From contig CAJJDO010000006.1 in NCBI GenBank assembly GCA_905183005.1, positions 480,035 to 544,034 of the forward strand: a stretch of 64,000 nt of DNA, given 5' to 3'. Within the stretch, counting starts at the first letter, position 1; each line of letters opens with the position of its first letter. Positions 48,375-61,628 of the stretch are shown here, piece by piece. The translations under genes and the position numbers were made by a program. Under the pieces are notes generated by a model that was not told the origin of the DNA, searched no databases, and worked only from the letters and a program-made list of their open reading frames with translations. This stretch comes from Paramecium pentaurelia. Taxonomy: Eukaryota; Ciliophora; Oligohymenophorea; Peniculida; Parameciidae.

Positions 48375-51300
48375 TCATTTTAACTCAAACAATTTTAGTA
48401 AGCATTTCTTAATTTGAAAAAATAAATTATTCTTTTATTAATTTAAACATCTAACACATTTTTTACAATCCTAACATCCCATTTATAATACACAGTATTC
48501 ACTTACAAAACTACATGCATTTAATAATTATTCATAAAATTCATTTAATTTGAGTTTAATCTAAATTAATAAAATTAATATTACCTCTTAATCACTTAAT
48601 AATAATATTTTTGGTAAAATAGAAACATCTAATAGTGTTCTAAGATTTTACATATCTCTTTCTGTTTCATATTATTTAATTTTAATAAGAGGATCTTCAC
48701 CAATTTCTTATTATTAATTAATAAATTAGATATGTTTGTAATTAAATTATTTAATTGAATCTAATAATATTTGTAAATATCTATTTAAAACTATTTCATA
48801 TTATTGTTTAAATTATTATTCTTTAATTAATGATTCTTCATTTGATTATAATTAATTATGTTTTTATATTTTTAATTATTCTTATTTTAAAATCTCCATT
48901 TTAAATTAAATAATCATTATCATACAAGAAAATGCTTCTCTTTCTTGTCGAAGTAAACCAGGTAATACATTCATATCTTGCATAAATCCTGATTTCCAAA
49001 TATTGTATCTTTGTTCAATTTATTAATTAAATAATTTTGCAAATTAATAAGATTCATAAAATGTATTTTCTAGATTATCCAATTAATTTAGATTCCAATT
49101 TTGATGATAAAGTTCACAAATATCTTTACTTGTTTAAATTAATAATAATTAGGCAGCACATTGACTATAACATTCATTAATAATATTATTGGTAACACTT
49201 TATAATGATTTTTATCTTTAGAGTTTTCGAGTAAATTATTATTCTTATTTTATTATAGATTAATCAATATCTTTAAGTTTAGTTGGTATTGTATATTTTA
49301 GCATTTATTAAATAAATAATAATATTAATTCCCAATCTTTTTATTCAAATTATAAACCTTTCTCCATTATCATCATTTTAAATGCTTATATACTTAATTA
49401 AGCTAATTTTTCATTTTAATTTTGAATACAATTCTAAAATAATTTCAGAAAATCTGGTAATTATCCTTTTAATTTTGTGTAATGTTTCTTTATTAAACTT
49501 GAAATATTTTAAAATACTTTTTGACAACTATCTTTAAACCAATATTAATTTAATTCTGGATTTGTACTTAAAGTAAATTAAATTTCATCAAATATGGGTC
49601 TCAAAACAGAAGAAAATATCATAATCCAATATTCTTCATTAAATAAACTACCTTTCTCTTCTAAAATATAAAATAATGTTTCTACTGCTTAAGTTTATAT
49701 TTAAATTCTTTTATCACCTGCTAAATTTGATAGAATTCCTAAAAGAGGAACCTATAATGTTTATTACTCTTAAGTTATCATAAAACGTTAACATTATTTT
49801 ACAAATTCAATTGAATTAATTGCCATATTTTCATTATCTTTTTTACCTAATATCTAATATGTTTATATTAAATCAATTAATATCAATTCTTATATTTCTA
49901 TAAATTTTAATAGATCAAATGCTAATTTTGAAAGTGTTTCATTTTCTTCTTTTAATCCAAGATTAATTAAATTAAATATTACTTTATATCCACTTTTTAT
50001 ATAAGTTTTACTATGTTAAAGGATTTGTTTTAAACATAATAATACAAACTCTTTTTCATCGAAATCACTATTATTGTAGATTAATTCAAATGGAGTTAAT
50101 ACCTCTCTTTAAAATTGTATATTATACAATTCTTCTTTTTATAAAAATTTGATATTTAATTATTTTAATGAATCAACAGCAAATATAGTTATTTTTTTAA
50201 CTCTAAATGAAACAGCTTCTTAAATATGCTAACTTACAATAGACCATAATCTATTCCATATTACTTTTACTCTATCCATATTATAATCACTAACTTCAAC
50301 AAGTTTTTATAATGAATATATTCTATGTTTTTAAAAGATTTCATATTTTGATAATTAGCATAATTAAATAATAAATTCCTCAATAGATTAATTATCTAAA
50401 TCTTTTGAACACATAAAGACTTTTTCTGTATGATCTGAATCTAATAATCTTAATTCATCCATTTAACTTAAAGCCTCTAAAACACATTTCCATCCTTATT
50501 CATGTAATGAATTACCAATTGTTGGAATTATAGATAATAAACCAATCATTAACATAGTACTTCCTTTTTTTAAACTATTTAAACCTACTTTTAAAACATC
50601 TTAAACAAGATTTTCAATTTTCATAGATAATTTTGAAGACAATTTAATTAATTAGAGAATACTTTTAATTAAATTATCACCATTAGGAGTAGTTTCATAA
50701 GTAACTAATAATATATCTAAGAATTTGCTTGAAAATGATTCAAGAAGACCCTTTGATAATAAAATTGTTTCTTAATCAATTTAAATATAATTAGAATTAG
50801 ATTATCTTTTTATTAATTCTCTAATCTTCTTTAAAAGTTCTTCCATCTACTTCTAATATTAATTAGGTGTTAATTGATTCATAGGTGTATTAGTTTCTCT
50901 AACTGCAAGTGGATTTTTTTAAATTGATTGATAAGTTATAGTTAGATATTCTTATGGTAAATCTTCTCCATCATTTATTTATCTAGCTAATTTAATGAAA
51001 TCTGTTAATTTCATTTTTTCAACAACTTTTGGATTATGCAAATCAGTTTATAACATAACTAAAAGATAAGTATAAGTATAAATGCTGCTACTAGATTTAA
51101 AATGAAAATTCTAATTATTTTAATTATCTTCATAGAATTTATCTGCAAACTTTTATACAACTCTATCAATCTATTAAGATTCAGGTGGTAAAGTAAATAA
51201 ATCTAAATATTATCTTAAAGCTTATTCAACTGATAAATCATGAAATTTCAAAAAATTGGTATATTCACTTAATACCTATATATTGATTGGATGATGACCA

Positions 51301-52884
51301 CCTAAATATTATCCAACAGACTCTTTAGGTAAACTTTTATTTTCAATTAAAAATCTAGCAATTGAAATTGGATCATCTTATAAAATATTTGCTTTAATTA
51401 AAAATGATACTCCTTTCTCAGGATTTTTTTTGAAGATTTCTACTCCTTTTTATATTTCTTATTTTTATTATCTTTACATCTCTAATTAATTTATAAATAC
51501 AGTTTCATCAATATCTTAAGGCTATTATTATTCTTATTAAGAATTACTGATTGCTTTTTCATTAAAAGTTTATTCTATACCCATAATAATAGCTTGATAT
51601 ATTTGTGTAATTACTAGTCTAAATTATTCATTTTGTTAAAAGATATTATGCAATGTATTGATGATATTTTCCATTAAAAATTCATGTTTTATACTACAAT
51701 CATAATTCAAATAAAATTCAAGTGAGGCATGTTTTCTTTAAAAGATATTACATAATGATTCTAATGTTGTTAATTTATGTTAATCTGTTGTATTTTTGTT
51801 AATTAGAACACTAATATAGATTTAATTAATAAAAATATTTATTTAGTTAATCATTTCTTTATGTTTGCTGAATGCTAATCTTTAAAATATTTTAAAACTT
51901 AAAGAATATAATTAGTATTCATTTTATAAACAAAACTTCAATAAATATTAACTTAAATTGTATATACTTTAAGTATCAACTGAAAGATCATAATTATCAC
52001 ATATAAAATAAATTCCTTCTAATAAAATAATCTAATTTCTTAATTATTGAAATTATTATTTAGGAGATAAGAGTCTTATTAATAAATCAAAGATATTCTA
52101 TGCATTTTCATAATTTTTTTATTTTAATTCCAATGTTTCTTAAATATATTTCTTACATCCATAAGAACACACAGTTACTTTATTTTATCTACATTCAAAC
52201 TTACCTTATTTACCACAATATTAGCATTATTTTATATCTGAAACTTTATTAATTATATTATCTAATGTTATTTTGACAATACTCTCACAATTACTTCCTT
52301 GAAATGTTATCAAAATAATTTATAAGAAAATGCTTTTGCATAATCTATCAATATTTTATGACTTTGATTGTGCATAAATATAAACGATAGTTTTAATGAT
52401 TTTCGTTAGCTCATGATATTACATATTACAATAAGGATTCATTACAAGTGATATCAATAATTTTAATGCTAATGAAATTATTTCATCCTTTTCCACCAAA
52501 CATTATTAAACTAAATGTATTAGTGATTCAATCACATTTATTGGCTATTCTTTTTTTTTACTTGCAGTGTCTGTTATTTCCATTGTTTCATATTATTAAA
52601 AGTTATCTGTATTGTCTAATAAGCACCCATCAATATAGCCTTTTGATACTAAGTTCTAATATGTAATAAGAATTTACAATTAAGGTTGTTAAAGTCAATT
52701 CCTTAATTTTACTTGATTTGATTTACATTCCTTATTTGAATGCAATTAAATGATCTCCAAAATAGGATTTATCTTAACCTTAGAATTTAGTAATTGTCTC
52801 TTTAAAATAATTTAGCTTTTGTGGAAGCCCTTTTTTCAATTTTTCAAAAAACTATTAAACCAGATTTTAATATGTTTCATTCAT
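48375..52884 (-). CDS. ARFGEF: BIG/Sec7-family Arf guanine-nucleotide exchange factor
   Basis: A 1491-aa protein with one 34-bp intron near the start. The Sec7 domain lies at ~residues 475-670: KKNPEKGVSFLIKANILQ, ARFLIENKSLPKESVGQYLG, the glutamic-finger region FTLPPESQQIDRVVQKFAD and TYLLVMLQTDLHNPKVVEKM, DFIKLARQINDG. The N-terminal region fits DCB-HUS (EIISLALKLLISLVMNPYCN; HASLEFYLNYDCS). Long helical HDS repeats follow. BIG proteins activate Arf at the trans-Golgi. Unusually, a five-Cys zinc-finger-like stretch (CQYCGKQGKFEC then VCSYGCKKY) sits between DCB and HUS, and a second Cys cluster (CQDCKKCVRC) is near the C-terminus. Confidence 0.9.
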
Positions 52885-53157
52885 TATATTTATTATTTTT
52901 AATTTTATATAATTTTTATCATAAATCAAATAGACACTACTCAATTTCTACTTAAATTAAAAAATTATAATTTAAAGAAATACTTACAAATATATATTAA
53001 GTTATATCTTGATAATTTTTTTAATTTTTAATAGTCAATATTTAATAAAACAAATTATTTAGTCTATTTAAATTGAATCATTTATTTTTGTATGTAAATA
53101 AATGAAATAATTAGAATATTAATTAATCATTAAATCAGAGCAAGAAATAGTCAACGA

Positions 53158-54741
53158 TCAGTATTTAATATATTTTAATGTAACTAGTTTTGATTTGATG
53201 GAAGTATCGAAAATTTATTTCCTAATTATAAAGAAATGTTATTAATATAGAGTCCAATATCTAAAATTTAATTTTTTTATACATTATTCTTCAAAATCTA
53301 TCTTATTTATAAAATTTGAATAAAGGCTTATTTTATGGATCAACTAATCTAAAGATTTTTTGGAATAATAACAACCAAATTTTATACAAATTTAAGAGTT
53401 TTCTAATAATAATGTTTATATTTTCAAATGTTTTGATATAGTTTTTTCTATTATTTCAATAAAAAACATTAATAAGAGTTCTTTATTGTTTGTGATTAAT
53501 ATGATTTTATTATCAATTTATATCTCATAATCCTAATAAATAAAAATTAATTTTTAGAATAAATATTCTAATTAAAAAATTTATACTGATAAAATACTAT
53601 GAGGTGTAATATATTCTTATAAATTGGCATATAAACATATTTTTCTAATTTTTGATAAAAGATTTAATGATGTGGATATATCATTACACTTTCTTTTAAG
53701 TGGTTAATATAACAAATAAATAAATTTCTTATATTTAAATTAATAGTTTTAATCTAAATTTATTTTTTTATCAATTAATATTTCTGTTTCATTCATATAT
53801 TTGTCTTTAGAAATAATTTATAAAAGAATTATTGGTCTAATACTGTAAAAAATTGAATATTAAATTATTTGAGCTTTACCCTAAAATAATATTGATAAAT
53901 TCTATTTAAGATCATCCTTAGAAAAATTTGTATGATTTTTAATCTACTCATAGCAAAATTGCTCAAAATTTTATTTTCTGTTTAATTTTATTGCTCTTAA
54001 ATATGTTTTAAGCTATTGAGTTGTATCTATTTTATAAATATAATTTTTAGAATTTGATAGTTAAAAACTAAAGCTAGGATTATCAAAATAAAATATTAAA
54101 TATTATTCACTAATTAACTATGTAAATATATTCTCCCATTGATTATCAATAAATCCTAATTAAAATTATGATCTCAAAGCAACTTAATGATCATATAAAC
54201 CTTATAGCAAAACTAATCCAGACAATAATACTGCAACTATTCCAGAATAATAAACCTGTTCCTATCCATATGACCATATAAATATATATATAGAAGGAAA
54301 GACACTTGCTTAGTAGGCTGCTTCAATAAAGTCTGATGACAAAATTATTATAAATTATGATCCTATTATGCCTAATTAAATTATCTTTGAATAATTTATA
54401 GAATACATAGATTTCTGATATTCGATTAGTACAAAAGCAGAGGCAAAAAAATGATTATATAATAAAAGCCCTTTTCTGATATATTTAGGTTAATAAATTT
54501 TGATTATGATAAGGATTAGATTCAAAAACAATTGAAATAAGTAATGCACAAGTATATAATTCCAATTTAATACTTCGTATTATTCTGTAACAATAATTTA
54601 TAATAGATCTGTGATTTGAACTAAAGTAGTAGAGATCACTAATCTTTTTAACAAAGGATTTCGATTAACATCTAACCAATATTTTTGATAGGAATCTTCC
54701 AATTATATATCTTTAAAATACAAGGAGTACCGATTCATCAT
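53158..54741 (-). CDS. Polytopic membrane protein, degenerate histidine-kinase-like
   Basis: A 527-aa intronless ORF. The first ~210 residues carry about six hydrophobic segments (LFQLFLNLILIIIKIY; LGIIGSQFIIILSSDFIEA; VAVLLSGLVLLQGLYDHQ). The cytosolic remainder weakly follows a histidine-kinase layout: a helical hairpin (YQPLKRKCNDISTSLNLLSK) and an ATPase-like stretch (KELLLMFFIEIIEKTISKHL). The phospho-accepting His motif and the glycine boxes are not present, so if related it is not catalytic. The alternative is an unrelated ciliate membrane-protein family. Two ATGs stand in tandem at the start. Confidence 0.6.
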
Positions 54742-54933
54742 TTATAATGTTATTTTAATTATGAAAATGAATTATAAATAAATTTAATCATAATACCAAC
54801 AAGAATATTTTATTTTTTTATCTAATCTCTTTGAATCATATATCTAAAAACATATATAATAAAAAATGAACTTCCATGATGATTATTTTATATTATTTGA
54901 TTGATTTTATTATTAATTGAAACAATTAAAATA

Positions 54934-55366
54934 TCATTCTTTATTTAGAGTTCTCTAGTTAAGCAATTTTGACAATTTTACCAAATTTTATCCCTGAAGC
55001 TCTTAATCTTACTGAATAAGGTTAAAACGAACACATTTGACCTAATCATAAGAATAAGGCTTTTATTTAGGAAATTTTTGTAGTTTTAAGATACCTTTAA
55101 GTTTCCTTTTTGAATTTTAATGAATCCCTTATTCAGAAGTTTTAGAGTCAAGGAATCGATTTGAAGCTTTTACTGACTTTTCTTTGTTTTACTATTGGTT
55201 AAAAATAAATTTAAGTTAGTACATGATAATAGAGAAATTTTGGCTATATTAGTTTTATTTACATAATCATTATATCATCGTCATCTTTAATATCAGTTAA
55301 AGATTCAAATATCAAGGTTTGTTCTCGTGAATTTTATCTTCTTTATTATGAGCAAATACATCCCAT
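54934..55366 (-). CDS. Small protein with predicted N-myristoylation and palmitoylation
   Basis: A 133-aa protein with one 31-bp intron. It begins MGCICSQQRRQNS, with Gly2 for myristoylation and Cys3/Cys5 for palmitoylation, the dual-lipid pattern of membrane signalling proteins. An acidic stretch (SLTDIKDDDDIM) and a basic tail (SKRKLKGILKLQKFPKQKP) follow. No domain recognised. Plasma- or ciliary-membrane location is inferred from the lipid signals alone. Confidence 0.65.
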
Positions 55367-55544
55367 TATGATTTCGAAAAATATTATTTTATAACTTGTT
55401 TATTATGAACACTAAATAATTTGAATAGTATAAATTTTCAGTATTACTAGTATGCAATAAATTAATACCCCTAAAAAATATATTTAACATGTATAATTTG
55501 GTTATAAAGAAACTAAATCTCTAATTGTTTTAATTAATAATTAT

Positions 55545-56234
55545 TCAAACCTCTAAGATTTAAATAGAAATAATAAAATTCATTACAAACCTTTTTCTTC
55601 TAAATTTATATTAAAAATTTAATTACAATTTTTATATATACTTTTTAGAGATAGTATCTAAACATCGATAATAAATATTTTATTTGATATGAATAAATTT
55701 GAATGATTCTTATGCTAAAATATAATTAATATTAAATTATGTTATAATCAATAAGTGATAAATTATACCCTTTATATATTCCTTAGTCTTTTCAAGATTA
55801 ATTACTTCAACATCATTTTGCTCCCAATTTGACATTCTAAGAAGTTATTCAATATTTAATGAGTGAAGATATCATAAAAATTCATTATGGCTTAATCTCT
55901 AATAAAAATTAACTGATGGATGTTATTTAAATATAAGATGATATTGAAGATCAATAAATAACACTTCTAATTACGATACTGTAGTAGATTTTGCACACTT
56001 AGATGCCACCTTGCCTTTAATTTTATGCCATAAGTAACAACTATAATAATTTAGATAATCTTTTGTAATTGTTAATTCGTACAAATATTCAGCATTAACT
56101 TTAAATAAAATAAATATCATTTGAGAGTTTATGCTAAATTTATAATAGAGATTCAACTGATCTTTTTCAATTTCAGATTTTAATAATTTTTAGTAAATTT
56201 TGTTAAATAGATAAAACTATTGCTTACTAAATAT
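55545..56234 (-). pseudogene. Relic gene with in-frame TGA
   Basis: One frame runs from about 56234 to 55545. The first part (KSEIEKDQLNLYYKFSINS; NYYSCYLWHKIKGKVASK) ends in TGA at 55872-55874. The same frame continues as YLHSLNIEQLLRMSNWEQND and NLEKTKEYIKGIIYHLL to TGA at 55545. No ATG is evident at the 5' end, where another TGA stands at 56235. No normal intron spans the stops. Probably a decayed gene; product unrecognised. Confidence 0.4.
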
Positions 56235-56337
56235 TCAAATTATGCCATATATAATAAAAATTAGATAAAATCAAATAATTAATTGATATCATTCATTATC
56301 TTTAGGCTCTCCAAGTCTTTTGTAAGTAGATGCCATA

Positions 56338-57229
56338 ATGTTACAAAAATATGACACTTAATTTTATCAAGAAATAATTTATATTTATAAAGAAACCATC
56401 AACAAGAGCTTGTAAAATAGCTATTTAAATTATTAATGATTTAATTAGTATTCAATAACTAGAATTAGATTAATAACTTTTGAATATATGGAATGAAATT
56501 ATAATTATTTGGGTAGATGATAATTTAAATGAATTGGAAGGTAGTATGATTTAAATAATTTCAAAATTTATTAAAAAACCCAATTTTCCTAAAGAGAAAA
56601 TAAAAAATAAAGTATTTTTAGATAGACTTTTTCATAATTTAAAAGGAGATTAGATTTTTAATGTAATTGACTCTTTATAAATATATTAAATTTTAATTAA
56701 GTAATTTTAAATTTGTATTGCTGATGATGAATTCTTTTAAAAATTGATGTAACTATGTAAAAACTCTTAAAATCCAATTATTACATCTATTATTTTGAAA
56801 ATAATTATTCAAATGTTAAAAAGTAAATAGTTAAGTAAAGAATATCTTTCAAAATTACAATAGTTTAATATAATTAGATTATTACCTGAATATTTAAATG
56901 AAGTTATGATTCTAATTGAAAAAATAAATCATACTTCTCAACTTTCAGGTTTCTTAAAATAAAAATAAATAAATGAACTTACATTAGTTAATTGTATAAT
57001 GAAAATAGTTGCGTTAATTTTAAAATAAAATATACTAATAGTTAAGTTCAAAACAGAGATTGCATAATTTGAAAGAATATTTTTATCAGAAAAATTTTAA
57101 ACTTTTATGAATAATATTTCTGTTCTGAAAATTTAAGAAAAATTTACATTAATTAGAGGATTGTTATAAAGTATTATATCTTATGAAGATTATGAAGGTT
57201 CAGATAATAAAAAAATTAAAATAAACTGA
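56338..57229 (+). CDS. Hypothetical all-helical protein (ARM/HEAT-like)
   Basis: A 284-aa protein assembled with one rather long 37-bp intron. Repeated amphipathic helices (ILKIIIQMLKSKQLSKEYLS; LPEYLNEVMILIEKINHT; LTLVNCIMKIVALILKQ) suggest an alpha-solenoid. No family recognised and no signal peptide. The intron model gives an uninterrupted frame to TGA at 57227. The next gene converges 46 bp away. Confidence 0.6.
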
Positions 57230-57275
57230 AAAGTATACATATATTTCTTAAGAAGTTTAAATTTATTATAAAATA

Positions 57276-58259
57276 TCATTATTGTTATTTTAATTTGAAA
57301 AATTCTAATCTTCTAATAAAGCCTTCATCTAAAGTATCTACTCTGATAATATTTTAATCTTTTCTTAAATGATCTAATTCATTTTGGTGTTTTTTTGGTA
57401 TTTAACAATTAGTTCGAATTTTTTTACCTTAAATTAAATCATATTTTATTAAATTTGATATACCTAATTGATAAAATACATTGTTAAAATAAATAAAATG
57501 ATTTGATTCTTCTTAAAGAATGGATACGTTTCTTAAAAGTTTTCCTGTAGTTATTAGTCTTAATGAAAATTTAGAAACATCTCTTAAAGTAATCAAAAAT
57601 TTATTTTGAATTTCAAATCTTTAATTTTTTGATGCAACTGTTTTCCAATTATAAATCAAACGATTTTATTTGTAGATTAAATAAAATGAATATTTTTTTT
57701 CTCTCTAAGTTTAATCAATTTTTCCAATTACAAATAAGTCTTTATCTAAAAATTTTAATTAATCAAAGTATTTCATTGGTAAATATTATTTTAAAACTAT
57801 TTCTTAATATGTGCCATCAAGAGAAATTTAAAAGTACCTTTAAAAACAAGTGCTTATGATTGCAAATTAATTATTTTAACTAAATTGTATTTAAAATATT
57901 GAATCTTTTACAAATTCACTACAATTAAGTTCTTACTTCCAAACCAATTCTTCTTTTTCACAATTTAGAAGACAAAGATGAGTTTAATTTTCATTTGATC
58001 TTTAAGAAAAGAGTAAAAATTTTGAGTCTGAAGAGAAGCAGGCTTAAATAATACCCGATATTCTTAAAATAACTTTGCTTTCAGAATTTATAATAGTATG
58101 TTAACTATTAACTGTATAAGTTCCATGCCGATAAAATACATATTTACCATTTTATGAAATTGCAATAGTCTGTGGATTTAAAGAAAAAGTATCATCAATC
58201 AAATCAAAGTATTTCTCAAATTTTAAATCATAAGCTTCTTTTCCAAACTTTTACAACAT
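57276..58259 (-). CDS. Hypothetical beta-propeller-like protein
   Basis: A 327-aa intronless ORF. Recurrent strands of the type PQTIAISQNGKYVFYRHG, SSDSKFLLFSQRSN, QFAIISTCFQRYFQISLDG and DKDLFVIGKIDQTQ resemble degenerate WD40 blades. This kind of protein (one propeller, no other domain) is common in Paramecium. No functional assignment. The C-terminus is basic (GFIRRLEFFKLKQQQ). Confidence 0.6.
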
Positions 58260-58549
58260 ATCTCAATAAAACTATTATTTAGTTTTAAAAATGATATTTG
58301 TGAAATAAACTAGGAAATGGATTATAATTTTTGAAAGAAATCAATATAAAAAATGGTAATTTTATAAAATTTATTAATTTATATATTATTAAAAATGGAG
58401 AAATTTTTTTGTTTGAAATATTTTGTAAGAATATTTGAAGATATTATTTATTTACATTAAATATTATTATTTATAAAATATTTCAACTTTAAGCAATTAA
58501 CACCTTTTTAATGCCCTAATTCAAGAACTCAACTTTAAAATTAGAATTT

Positions 58550-60098
58550 TCATTTGCTTGATAATAAGCCTACATAATAAATATTCAATACTTTTTCTGC
58601 TGAATCAAAACTGAAAAATTTAAGATGGGCAGCTTTATCTTTTATTTTAATTTATAAATTGTCAATTTTACCATATTTCTATTTTATAATTTAAATAATT
58701 ACTTAAAATTCCTCATTGAGTACTTTAGTAACTGTCTTATCTTTAAATAATTACTCTGGGATCTGTGTAATTAACAAAGTATAATCATAATTCTCATTTA
58801 ACCATTGTAATTCTGCTTTTAGTTATTCCAAAGAACTCATTTTAGATATCTCCTCTTTCTTTTAGGTTAATAATCTAAGCTTATTTTATATTGTTTACTT
58901 TTTTAATTCATCAATTTCAACACTTAATTAAGGAGGATAATTGTCCTTCCTTTTAACTAATAATAAAGCTAATCTTATTTTATCTACAATTAATGTTTTA
59001 GCTTGTCCTCTAATTTATTCAATTTGATTATTTAATTCTTGTTCTTCCTTTGTTTTTTTAAAATCAGTTTCCTCTTCCATTTTAGAGTCTTACTTCTATA
59101 AAACTGATTATTATGATTATGATTATTATTATTATTATTATTATTATGTTTATAATAGAGGTGCTGCTGGTTAACTAACTTAATTAGATACTTTTTTTCC
59201 CTCTTTATCTAATATAATAATCTTATTATTTTTATTATCATCTTAGTGTTACTATTACTTTAATTATATTCTATTAATACTTTATTTAAACTCTATGTAA
59301 ATTCAATTTTAACTCCTTTATGGACAATAAATTTATCAATCAAAGCTTAGGCATCGCTGTGATTTTTAAATTATACAGAAGGAACTCTAAAAATAATTAT
59401 ATTAATTACCTTCCTGATAGTTGAATTTTAGTTAATTCTCCTCTTCCTTAGAGTAATGTTTCTATTTCTGTATATGATCTCATTTCTCTTGGAACATTTT
59501 ATAGAAAGACAATATTTTTATTATTATTATTATGTTATTATTTACGGTTATTATTATTTGTTATGGATGAAAGTAAGTCTTTAAGATTCATATCTTTTCC
59601 TAATGCTTTTTATAATTCTGAAATAATGTTTGTATTTTTTTAATTTTTTTTTGATTTTTTATTCTTTTCTCTATCTCTGCTTCTATCTCTTTTATGTTTA
59701 TTTTATTATTTATTATGACCTCTATTATCTTCCTCATCAGAACTACCAGATGAACTTCGTTGTTTAAGATTGTTTTTTTCTAAAGGATCATCACTTGGTC
59801 CTTCAACGAAATCAATTAATCTCTCCACATATTTTTATAAATCTTATTTTATAATTGATTTTTCTTACCTCCTTCTACAAGTTTACTATCATCATCTAAA
59901 AAAAGATTTTCAAGCATTAAATTCACCTTTTCTCTTCTTAATGAATCTGATTTGAATGACTAAAAGCATTCATTCAATAAATCTGCAAATTCATCAATTC
60001 CAGTAGATGGGCTCAATCTAAACTTAAATATGATGCATTTACTCGTCTTTATATTTTTTTATGAAGGTGAGAATTCTTTAATGGGTTTTTGTGCTCAT
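58550..60098 (-). CDS. RBM26/27-like RNA-binding protein
   Basis: A 483-aa protein with four introns (25, 26, 23 and 23 bp). The N-terminal helical domain (IDEFADLLNECFQSFKSDSL; EKVNLMLENLF; LQKYVERLIDFVEG) matches the PWI-like start of RBM26/27. A basic RS-like stretch (KHKRDRSRDREKNKKSKK) follows, then an RRM (NIVFLQNVPREMRSYTEIET; VPSVQFKNHSDAQALI), a poly-Gln run, a coiled coil and a second RRM-like domain at the C-terminus (KIDNLQIKIKDKAAHLKFF). RBM26/27 take part in nuclear RNA decay (PAXT) in animals. The CCCH zinc finger of the animal proteins is not seen. Confidence 0.75.
59107..59149 (-). repeat. (TAA)n microsatellite coding poly-Gln
   Basis: A run of TAA triplets (read ATT on the plus strand, with interruptions) inside the RBM26/27-like gene encodes a Gln/Ser tract. 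Under the standard code it would be a string of stops. Confidence 0.8.
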
Positions 60099-60446
60099 TA
60101 GAAAATTTATAAAAGAGATATTAATTAATTAAATTAATCAATAAAAAATTAATATATCGATTCAAAATTACTATTCAAATACTTTCTGTTTTTCTAAAAA
60201 ATTGTCTATTTTCATTTTAAATTCAAATTCAATTAATTATTATATTATTCTATAATGTCTTACTATAATATAAAATTTGAATTCAATTTAAAATTATCAT
60301 TGTATTAAACTATTAAAACTATTTTAGACTTATATTCTAAGATAGTTATTTATGTATTTCAATTAATGAGAATATATGAACATCAAAAAGGAATTAATAT
60401 TAATAAGAGCATAATAGGCTTTTGTTTTCATTCTTTATTTAATTAA
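60099..60446. other. AT-rich divergent spacer
   Basis: About 350 bp between two divergent genes; no coding-like frame. It presumably holds both promoters. Confidence 0.5.
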
Positions 60447-61628
60447 ATGTATTAATTAAGTGTCTCTTAAATTCATTTTAAGTCTCTTGTATAGACTTAA
60501 TTAATGTAAATCTCTTTCTAATGTGGTATATTTTACATAAATAATTTTAGCTGATAAAAGAGAGCCTCTAAGGATTGTAACCACTTAAAAAATAATTAAA
60601 TATTCTCCATCATGGACTTCTTCATTTGATCTTGGCAGATTTGTAATAAATTAATAGATCCTTAGCTTTAAATATATATAGAAATACAAGATGAAGAAAG
60701 TGGATTCATCAAGGTTATAGGTTTTGCAAAATTAGAATTAAATGAGATCATGGGAAAAGAATCTATATATAAAATAGATTTAGAATAAGGAAATTAGGTA
60801 AGTATATTTATTAAATGCACAAACCCTAATGAGATTAGTAGAAATTCAGTTTAAATGTAATCATAAATTTCATGGACGAAATCTTTAAGAACAGAGCCAA
60901 TTGTATAAAAAAGATATGGAAGTCCTTAACCCTGCTCAACAAGAGTTCGATAAGAAATTAAGAAGGTTAATTTGTAGGATTTATAACATGTTAAAAATAT
61001 ATAATTACCAACTTAAAGTATGCCAAATTTATCAGAAAGTAGAATGAGTTTATAAAAAGGAAGAGAAAGTTATAATAGCAATTTTACTTATGCAGGCTAT
61101 TCAGTAACTAATAAGTGTTCTTAATATCAATAAACAGAAAATGCAGATAGCAATATCAAATTTAAATAAATGATTAAAGAACTATCATTATTATTAAATG
61201 TTCCATAAGACTGTGATGCTATAGTATATGCTGTTTAAAAGGTATTATAGAATTTCAGATAATAAAGTGAACAATTAATCAAAATTTAATGTGATCACTA
61301 AATCTTAAAAACTGAGTATTAAACACTATATCATCTAAAAAATTAAATTGAAACTAATTAAGAAGATTTTAAAATGCAAATAAAATAGAAATTGAAAAAT
61401 TATAAGACTTTGTTTGAGGAAAATGTACAATTAAAAAAGACATTAAAAGAAGATTTAAATAAAATTGTCGAATTGAATCTTAAAATTAAAGAATTAAAAA
61501 AAGATGATACTATCCTTACAGAGGTGAATTCTTTAAATCAATAAATCAAATTCATAAATTAAAGTGTCTAACAAAGTTAATAAGATTTTGCAATATTAGT
61601 TGAGGAAATTAATTTAATTAAATAATGA
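60447..61628 (+). CDS. N-terminal C2-type domain plus coiled-coil protein
   Basis: A 377-aa protein with two introns (25 and 23 bp). Residues 1-130 look like an NT-C2/EEIG1-type C2 domain (SVSQIHFKSL; WTSSFDLGRF; IYIEIQDEESGFIKVIGFAK; LELNEIMGKESIYKIDLEQG). The second half is a long coiled coil (FEENVQLKKTLKEDLNKIVE onward). NT-C2 proteins link membranes to cytoskeleton or act in endosome and vesicle positioning; the role here is inferred. The last 131 bp are repeated after the N at 62653 because of the assembly overlap. Confidence 0.7.
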
